A stretch of 64,000 nt of DNA from Natrinema hispanicum (GCF_004217335.1 NZ_SHMP01000005.1:124001-188000), one strand, 5' to 3'; shown: positions 1 through 8,840, counted from the first letter of the stretch. Notes: a model not told the origin generated them from the letters alone. A program made the numbers and translations.

Positions 1-664
1 TCCAGCCGATCGTCGTCAGACTCCCGGCAGCAAGCGGTGCGATAGATGTCGTGCCCGAAAGCAGGACACTGCTCCCGAGGATCGCCACAGCCGTCGTGAA
101 CCCGGCAAGGGTATACAATCGCGTGTATGCAACGTCGGTTCCGTTCTGCCATGCGCGGCCGAACAGGGTCGCACCAGCACCGAACAGGGCCGTGAGGAAC
201 ACCGTATGCAGCCAGTAGCCGACGTTTGGGACGATGTCGGTGAAGGCAAGCGAGACGGACGGAGTGGCCGTCACGGTCCAGTACAGCGAGTGTGTCGGCG
301 TGGTAATCGCGAGCGTGATGTCGATCCCAGCAAGCAGGGCAACGACGCGATAGACCAGTCGGCGGCGATCGAGAAGCGGTGTGCTACTCGCTGTACTGGC
401 AAACAGCAGCCAGCCCAGGCCGGCCAGAACAGCACCCAACGTCGCGATGCTGAAGAAAAACCCCTTCACGATCGGCCGTGGATCGAGCGCCTGTGCGGCG
501 AACAGCCCGTTCCAAACCGCGACGCCCATGAGAAACAGGATATACGATAGGCCGTTATCGCGGTCGCGGTACGCGATCCCGGTCGCAAGGTAGGGGTAAG
601 TCGTGAGGACGATGAGACCGGCCCCTGCAATAAGCAATACGGATAGCAATTGGCCGGAATCCAT
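1..664 (-). CDS. N-terminal part of a 7TM membrane sensor, probably a histidine kinase (runs off left edge)
   Basis: Reading leftward from the ATG at 664 gives about 221 codons with no stop before the window edge, so the gene is 3'-truncated by the window. The visible part is almost entirely hydrophobic, with about seven membrane segments separated by short charged loops (for example RDRD near residue 33 and DRRR near 101). Length, spacing and the conserved Trp/Asp residues between helices resemble the 7TM sensor region placed before the HisKA and HATPase domains in many haloarchaeal histidine kinases. No kinase domain is visible here, so the kinase identity is inferred from the N-terminal region alone. 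It is divergent from the tyrA-like gene, and the 150-bp gap holds both promoters. Confidence 0.65.
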   Translation of the reverse strand, partial: MDSGQLLSVLLIAGAGLIVLTTYPYLATGIAYRDRDNGLSYILFLMGVAVWNGLFAAQALDPRPIVKGFFFSIATLGAVLAGLGWLLFASTASSTPLLDRRRLVYRVVALLAGIDITLAITTPTHSLYWTVTATPSVSLAFTDIVPNVGYWLHTVFLTALFGAGATLFGRAWQNGTDVAYTRLYTLAGFTTAVAILGSSVLLSGTTSIAPLAAGSLTTIGW

Positions 665-811
665 ACACTCAGTCCCGTTTCAAATAACTTGTATATTCTG
701 ACGTGGCGTCGCACGACGGAACTGGTAACGAGTACGCCTGTGGCGGGTATCGGTGCGACTGCGTGGTATCGATCGAACGGCTTTTGCGACGCCGGCAGGT
801 AGGAGCGAGCA

Positions 812-1579
812 ATGGACGTACTGATCGTCGGCGCAGGGTCGATGGGGACGTGGTTCGGCAACGCCGTCGATGCTCGAGTCGCGTTCGCCGATATCGACGG
901 CGACGCCGCAGCCGCTGCGGCGGACGCCGTCGGGGGCGATGTCGCGGCTCTCGAGGGGGAGACGAGCTACGATGTCGTCTGTCTCGCGGTGCCGATGACT
1001 CACGTCACCGATGCGATCGCCGCCCAAGCCCCGCGGGCCGAGCGGGCGATCGTCGACGTCTCGGGCGTGATGGAACCCGCGCTCGCAGCGATGGAACGTC
1101 ACGCGCCGGACGTCGAACGGGTCAGCCTCCACCCGTTGTTTGCCCCCGAACGGGCCCCCGGCTCGATCGCCGTCGTCTGCAATCGGTCGGGGCCGGTAAC
1201 TGACGAGTTGCTCGCAACGCTCGAGGCCCGTGGCAACGAGTTACTCGAGACGACGGCGGTCGAACACGACGAAGCGATGGAGACCGTGCAGGCGGCAACT
1301 CATGCCGCGGTGCTTTCCTTTGCTCTCGCAGCGGAGTCGGTCCCTGAGGGGTTCGAGACGCCGATCTACGAGACGATGGGAAGACTCGCGAGACAGGTGA
1401 CGGCAGGGACGCCGCGGGTGTACGCTGACATTCAGGCGACGTTCGACGGCGCAGACGCCGTCGCCGACGCCGCCGCCGAGATCGCTGCCGCCGACGCGGA
1501 CGAACTCGAGACACTGTACCAAGAGGCGGCCGCGAACTGGCACGACGACCGCGGCGACAGCGGAGGTGAGACGACGTGA
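812..1579 (+). CDS. tyrA: Prephenate dehydrogenase
   Basis: A 255-aa protein with an N-terminal Rossmann motif, VGAGSMG at residues 6-12, followed by an acidic strand end, as expected for an NAD(P)-dependent dehydrogenase. The HPLFAPE segment near residue 109 matches the substrate-binding HP motif of TyrA proteins. The enzyme oxidatively decarboxylates prephenate to 4-hydroxyphenylpyruvate in tyrosine synthesis. There is no chorismate mutase domain, and the length fits the short haloarchaeal form. A GGAG lies about 7 bases before the ATG. Its stop overlaps the GTG of the next gene (GTGA), so the two are translationally coupled although their functions differ. Confidence 0.85.
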   Translation: MDVLIVGAGSMGTWFGNAVDARVAFADIDGDAAAAAADAVGGDVAALEGETSYDVVCLAVPMTHVTDAIAAQAPRAERAIVDVSGVMEPALAAMERHAPDVERVSLHPLFAPERAPGSIAVVCNRSGPVTDELLATLEARGNELLETTAVEHDEAMETVQAATHAAVLSFALAAESVPEGFETPIYETMGRLARQVTAGTPRVYADIQATFDGADAVADAAAEIAAADADELETLYQEAAANWHDDRGDSGGETT

Positions 1580-3126
1580 GCGACCACCGCGAGGCCGTGC
1601 GCTCGAACGCGAAGTATCTGCGCAACGTTCGGCCGATCGACCCCGACGAGATCGCTGACTACATCGAAGGAACGCCGCATCCAGCGGTCGTCAAACAACT
1701 CCTTCGCGAGGAGGCCGTCGATCTCGGCTTGCTCGAGCGAGACGATGGAACGTTCGTCCCCGTCGACGACGACCCGGTGCGGCCCCGCCGGGGACCGGTC
1801 GAGGCGTTCCCGGCCGAGTACGAACAGCAGCTCGAGGACCTGCTTGCCGACCGCTATGGGCCCAACTGGTACGAGGGGGTCTCTGGCGACTTACTCCGGT
1901 CGACGATCCGGCGGTTCAAAGCCGACTACCTCGATGGCCGCTCGGTCGAGTACGACGACGACGTGGCGGCGGGCTATGCGATCTACCACCTGCCGGCCTA
2001 CTACGCCGCCGTCCAGTACGCGCTCGACGACCTCGCTGATCGAGGGCTGCTGGGACGCAACCTTCGAGTTCTCGACATCGGCGCTGGCGTCGGCGGGCCC
2101 GCGCTCGGGCTCTGTGACTACCTCCCCGATGACGCGCTGGTCGACTATCACGCGATCGAACCCAGCGCGGCCGCGGATGTCCTCGAGGACCTGCTCGCGG
2201 AGACGGGGCGAAACGTCCACACGACGATCCATCGGACGACTGCGGAGGCGTTCGACCCGAGCGAAACCGCCAGCGATGGCTTTGATCCAACCGCCCCCGA
2301 CGACGGCTTCGATCTCGTGCTCGCCTGTAACGTGTTGAGCGAACTCGACGAGCCTGCCGCAGTGGCACGGTCGTTCCTCGAGACGCTCGCACCCGATGGG
2401 ACGTTCCTCGCGATGGCACCTGCAGATAAAAACACCAGCGTAGGCCTGCGCGAGGTCGAACGCGAACTCGAGGGCCAGCGGCTGTGGGACCGGGATGCGG
2501 TCGCGCCCGCCGACGGTGATGACGAAGCGACGGCAGCCGACCGCCGACGCGGTACAGTGACCGTCTACGGTCCAACCGTTCGGCTTTGGCCCGGTGACAC
2601 GCCCTCGGATCGTGGCTGGTCGTTCGACGTGCGACCGGATCTGGCCGTGCCGGGTTTCCAGCGCTGCCTCGACGAGGCGACGCCAGCCGACGACGCTGAC
2701 CACGATCCCGGCGAGTTCGTCAACGTCGACGTCCAGTTTTCCTACTCCCAGCTGCGCCTCGACGGCCGGCGGCGGATCGACATGGCCCTCGAGACCAGCA
2801 AGTGGGCGAAGATGGCCGAGATGGAACGCCACGTCACCAACCGGATCGACCTCGTCGCGGCGAAGCTCAGCCGGTCGCTAAGCGGCGACGACCGCGACGG
2901 TCGTGGCGGTGGCCGTTCGAACCCACTGTTCAAGATCAGCGACGGCAGCGAGTCGATCGATCACTACGCTGTGGTGACAAACGAGACGTCGCTCAACCGG
3001 CCGCTGCTCGAGGCCGACTACGGTGAGGTCTGTTCGTTCGAGCGGATCCTCGCACTCTGGAACGACGACGAGGAAGCCTACAATCTGGTCGTCGACGAGG
3101 AGACGATCGTCGACCGGCTCGCCTAA
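1576..3126 (+). CDS. Rsm22-family (METTL17-like) SAM-dependent methyltransferase
   Basis: A 516-aa cytoplasmic protein. The central region has the family pattern YHLPAYYAAVQYAL (about residues 136-149) followed by a class I SAM-binding motif, LDIGAGVGGPALG near 165-177, and an acidic post-II region with CNVLSELDE. These match the Rsm22/METTL17 family, which associates with the small ribosomal subunit and is thought to act in rRNA modification or assembly. It starts at a GTG inside the tyrA stop. The family's C-terminal Cys cluster is not seen: only four scattered cysteines occur in the whole protein. The stop codon TAA runs directly into the palindromic repeat at 3127. Confidence 0.75.
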   Translation: MSDHREAVRSNAKYLRNVRPIDPDEIADYIEGTPHPAVVKQLLREEAVDLGLLERDDGTFVPVDDDPVRPRRGPVEAFPAEYEQQLEDLLADRYGPNWYEGVSGDLLRSTIRRFKADYLDGRSVEYDDDVAAGYAIYHLPAYYAAVQYALDDLADRGLLGRNLRVLDIGAGVGGPALGLCDYLPDDALVDYHAIEPSAAADVLEDLLAETGRNVHTTIHRTTAEAFDPSETASDGFDPTAPDDGFDLVLACNVLSELDEPAAVARSFLETLAPDGTFLAMAPADKNTSVGLREVERELEGQRLWDRDAVAPADGDDEATAADRRRGTVTVYGPTVRLWPGDTPSDRGWSFDVRPDLAVPGFQRCLDEATPADDADHDPGEFVNVDVQFSYSQLRLDGRRRIDMALETSKWAKMAEMERHVTNRIDLVAAKLSRSLSGDDRDGRGGGRSNPLFKISDGSESIDHYAVVTNETSLNRPLLEADYGEVCSFERILALWNDDEEAYNLVVDEETIVDRLA

Positions 3127-3206
3127 GACGGTCTGCTGTCCCGAGTGACCGGTGGGACCGCAACCGTCCTGTGGTCCCACCGGCCTGACGTCTACGAGTC
3201 CGTATA
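3127..3206. repeat. Palindromic stop-codon-associated element, copy A
   Basis: An element of about 80 bp. Outer arms are ACGGTCTGCTGTC on the left and AGTCCGTAT on the right. The inner perfect 11-bp stem pairs CCGGTGGGACC (3149-3159) with GGTCCCACCGG (3173-3183). It begins at the last bases of the TAA stop of the Rsm22-family gene and lies between that gene and surE, which have the same orientation. Six related copies are in this window. Confidence 0.85.
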
Positions 3207-3259
3207 ATTCGAGTGCCGGAAGCGGTGACCTTTTCGCACCGCTGCCCGACGGAACTGAC

Positions 3260-4057
3260 ATGAGCGACGACCTCGAGATTCTGCTGACCAACGACGATGG
3301 GATCGACAGCACCGGCATCCGGACGCTGTACGACGCCCTCTCCGAACACGCCAACGTGACCGTCGTCGCGCCCGCCGGCGATCGGAGCGCGTGCGGGCGA
3401 TCGATCTCCCACGAAGTCGAGGTCGACGACCACGAACTCGGCTACGCCGTCCACGGGACGCCAGCCGACTGCGTCGTCGCCGGCCTCGCGGAACTCGGCC
3501 CGTTTCCCGACCTCGTCGTCGCGGGCTGTAACAAGGGTGCGAACCTCGGCGAGTACGTCCTCGGGCGCTCGGGGACGATCAGCGCAGCCGTCGAGGCCGC
3601 CTTCTTCGACGTGCCCGCGATCGCGACCTCGCTGTACGTCCCCGTCGACGACACCCCGTTCGAGGACGTCGAGATCACAGCCGACGACTACGCCGAAGCG
3701 ACCCGCGTCACGACCTACCTCGCCGAGCGTGCGCTCGAGGCCGGCGTCTTCGAGCACGCCGCCTATCTCAACGTCAACGTCCCGCTGCCCGACGGTGAGC
3801 CCGCACCGCTCGAGATCACTCGGCCCTCGAAACGCTACGAGATGGACGCCGAACGCGACGGCGCACACGTCACGCTTCACGACCGCGTCTGGGACGAGAT
3901 GACCCCCGACGCGCTCCCCGATCCGCCGGGGACGGACCGCCGGGCCGTCGTCGAGGGGAACGTAAGCGTCTCGCCGCTGACCGCACCCCACTCGACGAAC
4001 CACCACGAGGCCCTCGACGTGCTCGCCGACGACTACGACGGCTTTCGACTCGAGTGA
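3260..4057 (+). CDS. surE: 5'/3'-nucleotidase SurE
   Basis: A 265-aa protein with the SurE metal site at the N-terminus, TNDDGIDS (residues 10-17), then APAGDRSACG with S near 40, HGTPADCV and GCNKGANLG in the usual order. SurE is a divalent-metal-dependent nucleoside monophosphatase that may act in nucleotide salvage. The ATG at 3260 is chosen because an upstream in-frame extension would run through repeat copy A and has no family similarity. Length agrees with the family. Confidence 0.92.
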   Translation: MSDDLEILLTNDDGIDSTGIRTLYDALSEHANVTVVAPAGDRSACGRSISHEVEVDDHELGYAVHGTPADCVVAGLAELGPFPDLVVAGCNKGANLGEYVLGRSGTISAAVEAAFFDVPAIATSLYVPVDDTPFEDVEITADDYAEATRVTTYLAERALEAGVFEHAAYLNVNVPLPDGEPAPLEITRPSKRYEMDAERDGAHVTLHDRVWDEMTPDALPDPPGTDRRAVVEGNVSVSPLTAPHSTNHHEALDVLADDYDGFRLE

Positions 4058-4262
4058 GTCGCCGTTCGCGGTGTCGACGAACCAGTCGGTCGCCGAAAAT
4101 GATAACTGACTTGCGGGTCGCAAGGCGGCCGCTATTTGATACCCACACCGTCTCGATAGCTACAACATCTCCGACGGACACTACCCATGCCATCCACAAA
4201 ACATAAAATCAAGGTAGGTGGGCGTACAAGTTGTGACAGACCCAATGGACGGTGATCAATAG

Positions 4263-4658
4263 ATGGTATTCGATGCACTCCGGGCCCGTCTCTCGTCTCT
4301 CCGGCGCAGTTCGACCGACGAGTCCGACGCCGACGAGTCCGGGCCGACACCGGACACAGACTCGAGTCCGGCAGCCGATGACGAGACGTTAAGTTATGCC
4401 GAACAACTCGAGTACGGTGTCGACGAACGCGACCTCCCGGACGAAGACAAAATTCTCAGACTGCTCGTCAAACGCGGCGGCCGCGTCGATCAATCCACCA
4501 TTCTAGACGAAACTGACTGGTCACAGGATCACCTCGAGGACGTCATCGACCGGATGGAAGCTGACGACCAGATCAGCGCCATCACCGTCGGTCGCAAGCG
4601 CGTGATCTGTCGCCGCGGCTTCGAACCCAAAGGATACCGGTCACATCTCAACGAGTAA
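4263..4658 (+). CDS. Small winged-helix DNA-binding protein
   Basis: A 131-aa protein. Residues 1-45 are a basic amphipathic start followed by an acidic, Ser/Asp-rich linker. Residues 58-131 form a winged-helix domain: an LLVKRGGRV helix, a turn, a recognition helix around QDHLEDVIDRME, and a wing with ITVGRKRVICRRGF. It resembles haloarchaeal small HTH regulators, but I cannot name a subfamily or target. An AT-rich stretch around 4200-4211 (ACATAAAATC) is a likely promoter. The gene stands alone. Confidence 0.7.
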   Translation: MVFDALRARLSSLRRSSTDESDADESGPTPDTDSSPAADDETLSYAEQLEYGVDERDLPDEDKILRLLVKRGGRVDQSTILDETDWSQDHLEDVIDRMEADDQISAITVGRKRVICRRGFEPKGYRSHLNE

Positions 4659-4980
4659 GCCCGCTGTCTCTGGCCCGTTCCTCTCGCTCGTCTACGTGCT
4701 CGAGACCGAATCACGGTCACCGCCGTCCAGCGACTTGCGCACTGCTAACTATATTGGTGGGTTTAGTACCATGTTTGTAACCGGTAGAAGGGATACAAGC
4801 TCTATTCCCCCAATTTTGATGATTATCGCCTCGAGCATCGTCGATGTTCTGTTCACTCGCAATCAGGTACGTGAGCGCGGCCTCGATCACCACGATCATC
4901 GACGGGTCGTCGTAGTCGTCTGCAGCCACGATCGCGTTCGCGCGCTTGCACATCGGCGAACAGTAACGAACGAAATCGGG
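4659..4980. other. 322-bp gap with no intact gene
   Basis: No intact gene is seen. The base composition becomes AT-richer after about 4740, which marks the left border of the accessory patch. The only coding-like stretch is the minus-strand fragment at 4800-4953, listed separately. Confidence 0.6.
4800..4953 (-). pseudogene. Remnant of a small haloarchaeal protein (DUF7386-like)
   Basis: From an ATG at 4953 the minus strand reads about 45 codons of typical haloarchaeal usage, including the segments AIVAADDYDDP and LTYLIASEQNIDDARG. It then drifts into AT-rich codons and stops at 4717. The segments recall a family of short haloarchaeal proteins with the pattern DDP..VI.AALT.L..S..NIDDAR (I associate it with DUF7386, from memory). 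Family-like residues upstream of the ATG would need a frame change. I read this as a truncated, frameshifted relic. Confidence 0.4.
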
Positions 4981-5937
4981 TTACGGAGCTGTATGGGATG
5001 ACCAATGGAAACGATAGTATTCGTTCTCGTCTGAAATATACATCTCAGTCCCACCTGCAATTGGCATATCCATCTCTCTCCGTTCTGCTTGGAGTTGCGC
5101 AAGAACGACTTCGCGTTGCTCGAATCCGTCATCTTCGTCCGAAGCGGAGATTGAACCGCCGTTTTCCTGCACTTCGTTGAGCAGTTCCTGTGTTTCTTCG
5201 CTCAGTGATGTCGCATCAACGGCGTACTGGTCGAGGAGGTGTTCTGCAAATGCCGTCGCATTCGCTGCAATCTGCGCTGCTGAGACACGAATGCGTTCGG
5301 CAACTGCTGTTCCTTCCTCCAGTTTGGCGAGCTCGATATATTTGCCGTTGTACTCGAGGAAGCGCTGTCGAATACCATCGAAGAGACGTGAATCCGCCTC
5401 ACGATCCGGCTCAAGGTATCCAACAGTAGTCGTATTGTCAAAGACGATTAATCTTCCCTTGTAAAATTCGAACGTCTCGTGAAGTCGCCATTGGTCATGT
5501 GCTGGGAGGTCCGTAAATGGAAGGACCTCGTCTTCGTCTGTTGGCGACACGTCGTCTGGAAGCTTCGCTCCCCGAGAGGCGCTGTATTTCGGCCCAGTGA
5601 TTCCTCCCGCCGTGAGTCTCTCTCTGGAGATCTCATAGACTGCACTCTCATCTTGGTAGTAAAACGACTCGTCGCTAGAGGGAGGGTCAGTGAGGATTCT
5701 AAGTTCTGTTATGGTCTCGAGTTCGACTGCATCTCCCTCAAGGACCGTCGCGATAAGATCGTCAATGAGCAGAGATGGGACGAGGTCGGCTGCTGTTTTC
5801 GTTGTGTTGTCCGCAATTTCGGCGTGATTGACGGGATCGAGGGAAACTGAGTGATAGGAAGTTGTCCAGTCAGAACAACCGGCAACGATAGACATCGCTC
5901 CGGCTGGGAGACTTGCGAGAAGCGTTCGGCGGTGCAT
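4981..5937 (-). CDS. Orphan lipoprotein of unknown function
   Basis: A 318-aa protein when started at the ATG at 5937, where the N-terminus has HRR, a hydrophobic stretch and a lipobox ending in AGC (Cys near residue 20). A further 22 upstream in-frame residues do not look like a signal sequence. The mature part is acidic with a helical C-terminal half (around LAKLEEGTAVAERIRVSAAQ). I do not recognise the family. Codons are visibly less GC3-biased than in flanking housekeeping genes. It lies between gene remnants and tRNA-Arg, consistent with acquired DNA. A role at the outer membrane face is inferred from the lipobox only. Confidence 0.65.
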   Translation of the reverse strand: MHRRTLLASLPAGAMSIVAGCSDWTTSYHSVSLDPVNHAEIADNTTKTAADLVPSLLIDDLIATVLEGDAVELETITELRILTDPPSSDESFYYQDESAVYEISRERLTAGGITGPKYSASRGAKLPDDVSPTDEDEVLPFTDLPAHDQWRLHETFEFYKGRLIVFDNTTTVGYLEPDREADSRLFDGIRQRFLEYNGKYIELAKLEEGTAVAERIRVSAAQIAANATAFAEHLLDQYAVDATSLSEETQELLNEVQENGGSISASDEDDGFEQREVVLAQLQAERREMDMPIAGGTEMYISDENEYYRFHWSSHTAP

Positions 5938-6489
5938 ACCGTCGAGTGTTAGGAGAAATATAAGTGTCTTGTGTAGCTGTCCAGTGGATGGAGTGTTCAA
6001 CAAGCTAATCTGTTCAATTACCTGTCGATACGCTCGACGAGATCGAGTTTCTACTGACCGTCATCGGCGTGGCGACTGTGAATGTAGTGGTTACCGTCGA
6101 TCTCGCCCTCGAGCACATCGCCGCTCGCTTTCGAACTCTCGAACTCTGATGCTCGAGACCTCATCACGGCACCGCCCGCGCGCTGCGAACCGCGCGCGCA
6201 GGTATCACAGTCCCCACAGCGGTGGGCTCGGTCCTCGTCGGCACCGATCTGTAACATGGCTTCCGCAGTGCTCGCACGTCGAGTGGTCGACCGAGGGCCA
6301 CGGTGCAACCATCACACCGACCACCCCGCGTTTGCGACGAGAATCGCCTGACGCGGCGGGGCCACAACCAGTTCCCTGTTGGGATCAGATTTCGGACCCC
6401 TCAGACAGACTGTAGAATCCGATGAAAGTGAGGGTACAGACCCTTCTACCGGGGAATTAGGATTAGTTGAGAACCGGGCCGTTTGTGAG
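5938..6489. other. 550-bp gap with remnants only
   Basis: It holds the upstream region of the lipoprotein gene (AT-rich near 5950-6010), a low-confidence minus-strand remnant at 6051-6308, and about 180 bp directly 3' of tRNA-Arg with no feature I can identify. I searched by eye for a second copy of the tRNA 3' end that would mark an attachment site and found none. Confidence 0.5.
6051..6308 (-). pseudogene. Possible small Cys-rich protein or remnant
   Basis: An 85-codon frame ending at 6051. It contains a zinc-ribbon-like CGDCDTCARG and a coding-like tail, GEIDGNHYIHSRHADDGQ. The overlapping -1 frame (6164-6367) carries another CDGC pair, so the two may be halves of a frameshifted zinc-finger protein. 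No start or ribosome site stands out. Confidence 0.25.
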
Positions 6490-6564
6490 TGGGCGCTACA
6501 GGATTTGAACCCGTGACAGCTTGGTCCGAAGCCAAGTACTCTGTCCAGACTGAGCTAAGCGCCC
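6490..6564 (-). tRNA. tRNA-Arg (anticodon UCG)
   Basis: The minus strand folds as a full cloverleaf. The acceptor arm pairs GGGCGCT (from 6564) with AGCGCCC (to 6491), with discriminator A at 6490. The anticodon stem is CTTGG/CCAAG with loop CTTCGGA, so bases 34-36 are TCG, reading CGA arginine codons. The T arm carries the GTTCAAATC loop. CCA is not encoded and there is no intron. A TATA box lies about 27 bases upstream. Confidence 0.95.
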
Positions 6565-6589
6565 TCATCGGTTCGTTTCCGACGGATCC

Positions 6590-6597
6590 GTATAAGT
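6590..6597 (-). promoter_or_regulatory. TATA box of tRNA-Arg
   Basis: On the minus strand the sequence reads GTGACTTATACGGATCC. The TTATAC core is centred about 28 bases before the tRNA 5' end, the expected archaeal spacing. Confidence 0.6.
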
Positions 6598-6712
6598 CAC
6601 TCGATTTTCACCGGTCCCGACAGGGACCGACACACCCATTATCGGTGATTTTCATCCGCTGACAATCACCGATGGACGCCTTTGGGACGAGACCTCAGTA
6701 CCAACAGAGACC

Positions 6713-6895
6713 ATGACTGACACCGAGGCCCCGCTGCTGGACGCGGATCAGTCCGGCACCACGCCACTCGAGTTGCTGGCCGACGAGGAGGACGTCTGGA
6801 CCGCCGTTCCCGCGGACGCAACCGGCGACGAACGAGTGAGCAAATGGCTCGCCGTCGAGAGCGACCTGCTCTGTGACCTCGAGGAGTGGCGCTAA
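6713..6895 (+). CDS. Small acidic haloarchaeal protein (DUF7511-like)
   Basis: A 60-aa acidic protein with the closing pattern KWLAVESDLLCDLEEWR, preceded by ERVS. It matches my memory of a small haloarchaeal family (DUF7511) ending in a DLEEWR-like motif. Function is unknown. It has no membrane segment or metal motif. Good codon use and a clean ATG support it as real despite its size. It is transcribed away from tRNA-Arg. Confidence 0.65.
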   Translation: MTDTEAPLLDADQSGTTPLELLADEEDVWTAVPADATGDERVSKWLAVESDLLCDLEEWR

Positions 6896-7030
6896 AACGC
6901 TGCGCCGAGATGGGCAAACACGGTCTTAGCGGTCGATCGGATAGCAATCTGTTCTGAGAGTCGGCAGCGACACTGCTGTCGACGACGGTGGATCGCACCG
7001 TTTAACCAGTTTCCATGACCATGCTCGCGT

Positions 7031-7891
7031 ATGACAGTCGGCGAGACGGGTCGTGGGTTGCTCGAGTTGACGCGACCGGTAAACGTCATCGCAGCGAGTG
7101 TGTTGACGTTTATTGGGTCGTTCATTGCCGGCGGTGTGTCCGAGGAGCCGATGGCGGTCGTCGCTGCGGTCGCGGCGACGGGGCTTGCAGTCGGTGCGGG
7201 AAACGCGATCAACGACTACTTCGATCGGGAAATCGACCGGATCAACCAGCCCGATAGGGCGATCCCTCGCGGGGCGGTGAGCCCACGCGGTGCGCTGGCA
7301 TTTAGCGTCGTTCTCTTTGCCGGGGCGGTCGCCTTCGCGCTGACACTGCCGCGGTTGGCGATCGGGATCGCGACTATCAATCTCCTCGCGCTCGTCGCGT
7401 ACACTGAGTTTTTCAAGGGACTGCCTGGCGTGGGCAATGCGCTCGTCGCCTATCTGGTCGGCAGCACGTTTCTTTTTGGGGCTGCAGCGATCGACGGCAG
7501 CGGCGTCGGGCCGGCAGTCGTTCTCTTCGTGCTCGCGGCGGTCGCGACGCTGACCCGTGAGATCATCAAGGACGTCGAAGACATCGAGGGGGACCGCGAG
7601 GAGGGACTACAGACACTTCCGATTGCGATCGGGGAACGGCGCGCACTCGCCATCGCAGCCGGCTTGCTCGTGGCGGCCGTCGTCGCCAGTCCGATTCCGT
7701 ATCTGCGCGCGGAGTTCGGCGTCGCATATCTACTCGTCGTCGCACCCGCAGATGCCATCATGCTGGTTGCCGCCTACGAGAGTTTCGAGAACCCGACCGC
7801 CGGCCAATCACATCTCAAATACGGGATGTTTCTCGCCGCACTGGCGTTTATCGTCGGGCGCGTCGCCCTCGAGCTTTCGGTCTCGGTATAG
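7031..7891 (+). CDS. ubiA: Digeranylgeranylglyceryl phosphate synthase (UbiA family)
   Basis: A 286-aa integral membrane prenyltransferase with about eight to nine TM helices. The two Asp-rich catalytic motifs are visible: NDYFDREID (about residues 62-70) and DVEDIEGD (about 179-186). It adds the second geranylgeranyl chain to geranylgeranylglyceryl phosphate in archaeal ether lipid synthesis. Other UbiA members (menaquinone or haem prenyltransferases) are possible, but the size, N-terminal ELTRPVN and motif wording fit the archaeal lipid enzyme. Confidence 0.85.
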   Translation: MTVGETGRGLLELTRPVNVIAASVLTFIGSFIAGGVSEEPMAVVAAVAATGLAVGAGNAINDYFDREIDRINQPDRAIPRGAVSPRGALAFSVVLFAGAVAFALTLPRLAIGIATINLLALVAYTEFFKGLPGVGNALVAYLVGSTFLFGAAAIDGSGVGPAVVLFVLAAVATLTREIIKDVEDIEGDREEGLQTLPIAIGERRALAIAAGLLVAAVVASPIPYLRAEFGVAYLLVVAPADAIMLVAAYESFENPTAGQSHLKYGMFLAALAFIVGRVALELSVSV

Positions 7892-8066
7892 GACACAGCA
7901 AGCGGGTGAGCAGTCACTTGGGAGTCCGTTTCGATCCGTAATCGATCAGTGAGCTTTCTAATCAAAAGTTCTATAAGCCGCTTCGCATAGTTCAACATAA
8001 CACGCCGGCTACTGGGTACGCTGTGGTCCCAGCTCGTCGCCACGGCGATGGATGTGAGTATCCCGT

Positions 8067-8699
8067 ATGTATGACCTTGCAGATGTCCTTCCGGACGTTG
8101 AGCTCGATCCGGGGACGAACGTACTCGTCGCAGGCCCGCCACTGACGGGCAAACGGCAGATTGCCTACGACATCCTTGCAAGTGGTGCAAACCGCGGTGA
8201 TGGGTCTATCATCGTTACGACGAAAGACAGCGCTGACAAGGTTCTCGAGGGGTTCGATTCCCGTCTCGACGACGGGCTCGAGCCTGATATCGGCGTCGTC
8301 GATTGTGTGACGAAACAGCGCGGTATCGGAACCATCGACGACGATCCGCGGATCAAATATGCCTCGTCGCCCGTCGATATGACGGGCATCGGAATCAAAC
8401 TCTCCGAGTTCCTCCAGGACTTCTATGAGACGCGGGGACACACCGAGAACCGCGTGCTTTTCCACTCCGTTTCGACACTCCTGATGTACGCTGATCTGCA
8501 GACCGTGTTTCGATTCCTCCACGTGTTCACGGGTCGCATTCAAAGCGCCGACGCGCTGGGTCTCTACGTGATCGACTCGACAACACACGACGATCAGGCC
8601 ATGAACACGCTCAAACAGCTGTTCGACGCCGTCATCGAACTCGAGGAGTCAGCCGACGGCGACGAGCCCACGATTCGGACGGCTGGGCTCTCGCCGTAA
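8067..8699 (+). CDS. RAD55/KaiC-like RecA-superfamily ATPase
   Basis: A 210-aa single-domain protein. A P-loop-like GPPLTGKR lies at residues 23-30; the usual Thr/Ser after the P-loop Lys is replaced by Arg. A beta strand with a VLFHSVSTLLMY pattern near 130 takes the Walker B position, and HVFTGRIQSAD and YVIDSTTHDD follow, as in haloarchaeal KaiC/RAD55-like proteins. Such proteins are often paired with HTH regulators or signal transduction, but no partner lies next to this one. Weak ATP hydrolysis is possible given the altered P-loop. Confidence 0.7.
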   Translation: MYDLADVLPDVELDPGTNVLVAGPPLTGKRQIAYDILASGANRGDGSIIVTTKDSADKVLEGFDSRLDDGLEPDIGVVDCVTKQRGIGTIDDDPRIKYASSPVDMTGIGIKLSEFLQDFYETRGHTENRVLFHSVSTLLMYADLQTVFRFLHVFTGRIQSADALGLYVIDSTTHDDQAMNTLKQLFDAVIELEESADGDEPTIRTAGLSP

Positions 8700-8722
8700 G
8701 GTCGCGCGGTCGTCACGGGCTC

Positions 8723-8767
8723 AGACGGGCTGCTGTCCCGTCGGCACTGATTGACAGGCGTCCGTAT
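8723..8767. repeat. Palindromic element, copy B (core deleted)
   Basis: Outer arms only: AGACGGGCTGCTGTC on the left and TTGACAGGCGTCCGTAT on the right, about 45 bp in all. The GC-rich central stem of the other copies is missing. It lies 23 bp after the stop of the RAD55-like gene and looks like an internal deletion or a half-size version. Confidence 0.6.
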
Positions 8768-8840
8768 CAGACGTCCACCAGTTCTTCCACCTGCGCTGAG
8801 AGACCGGTATGTTCACACACAGGGCCCACAAAGGTCGTGT

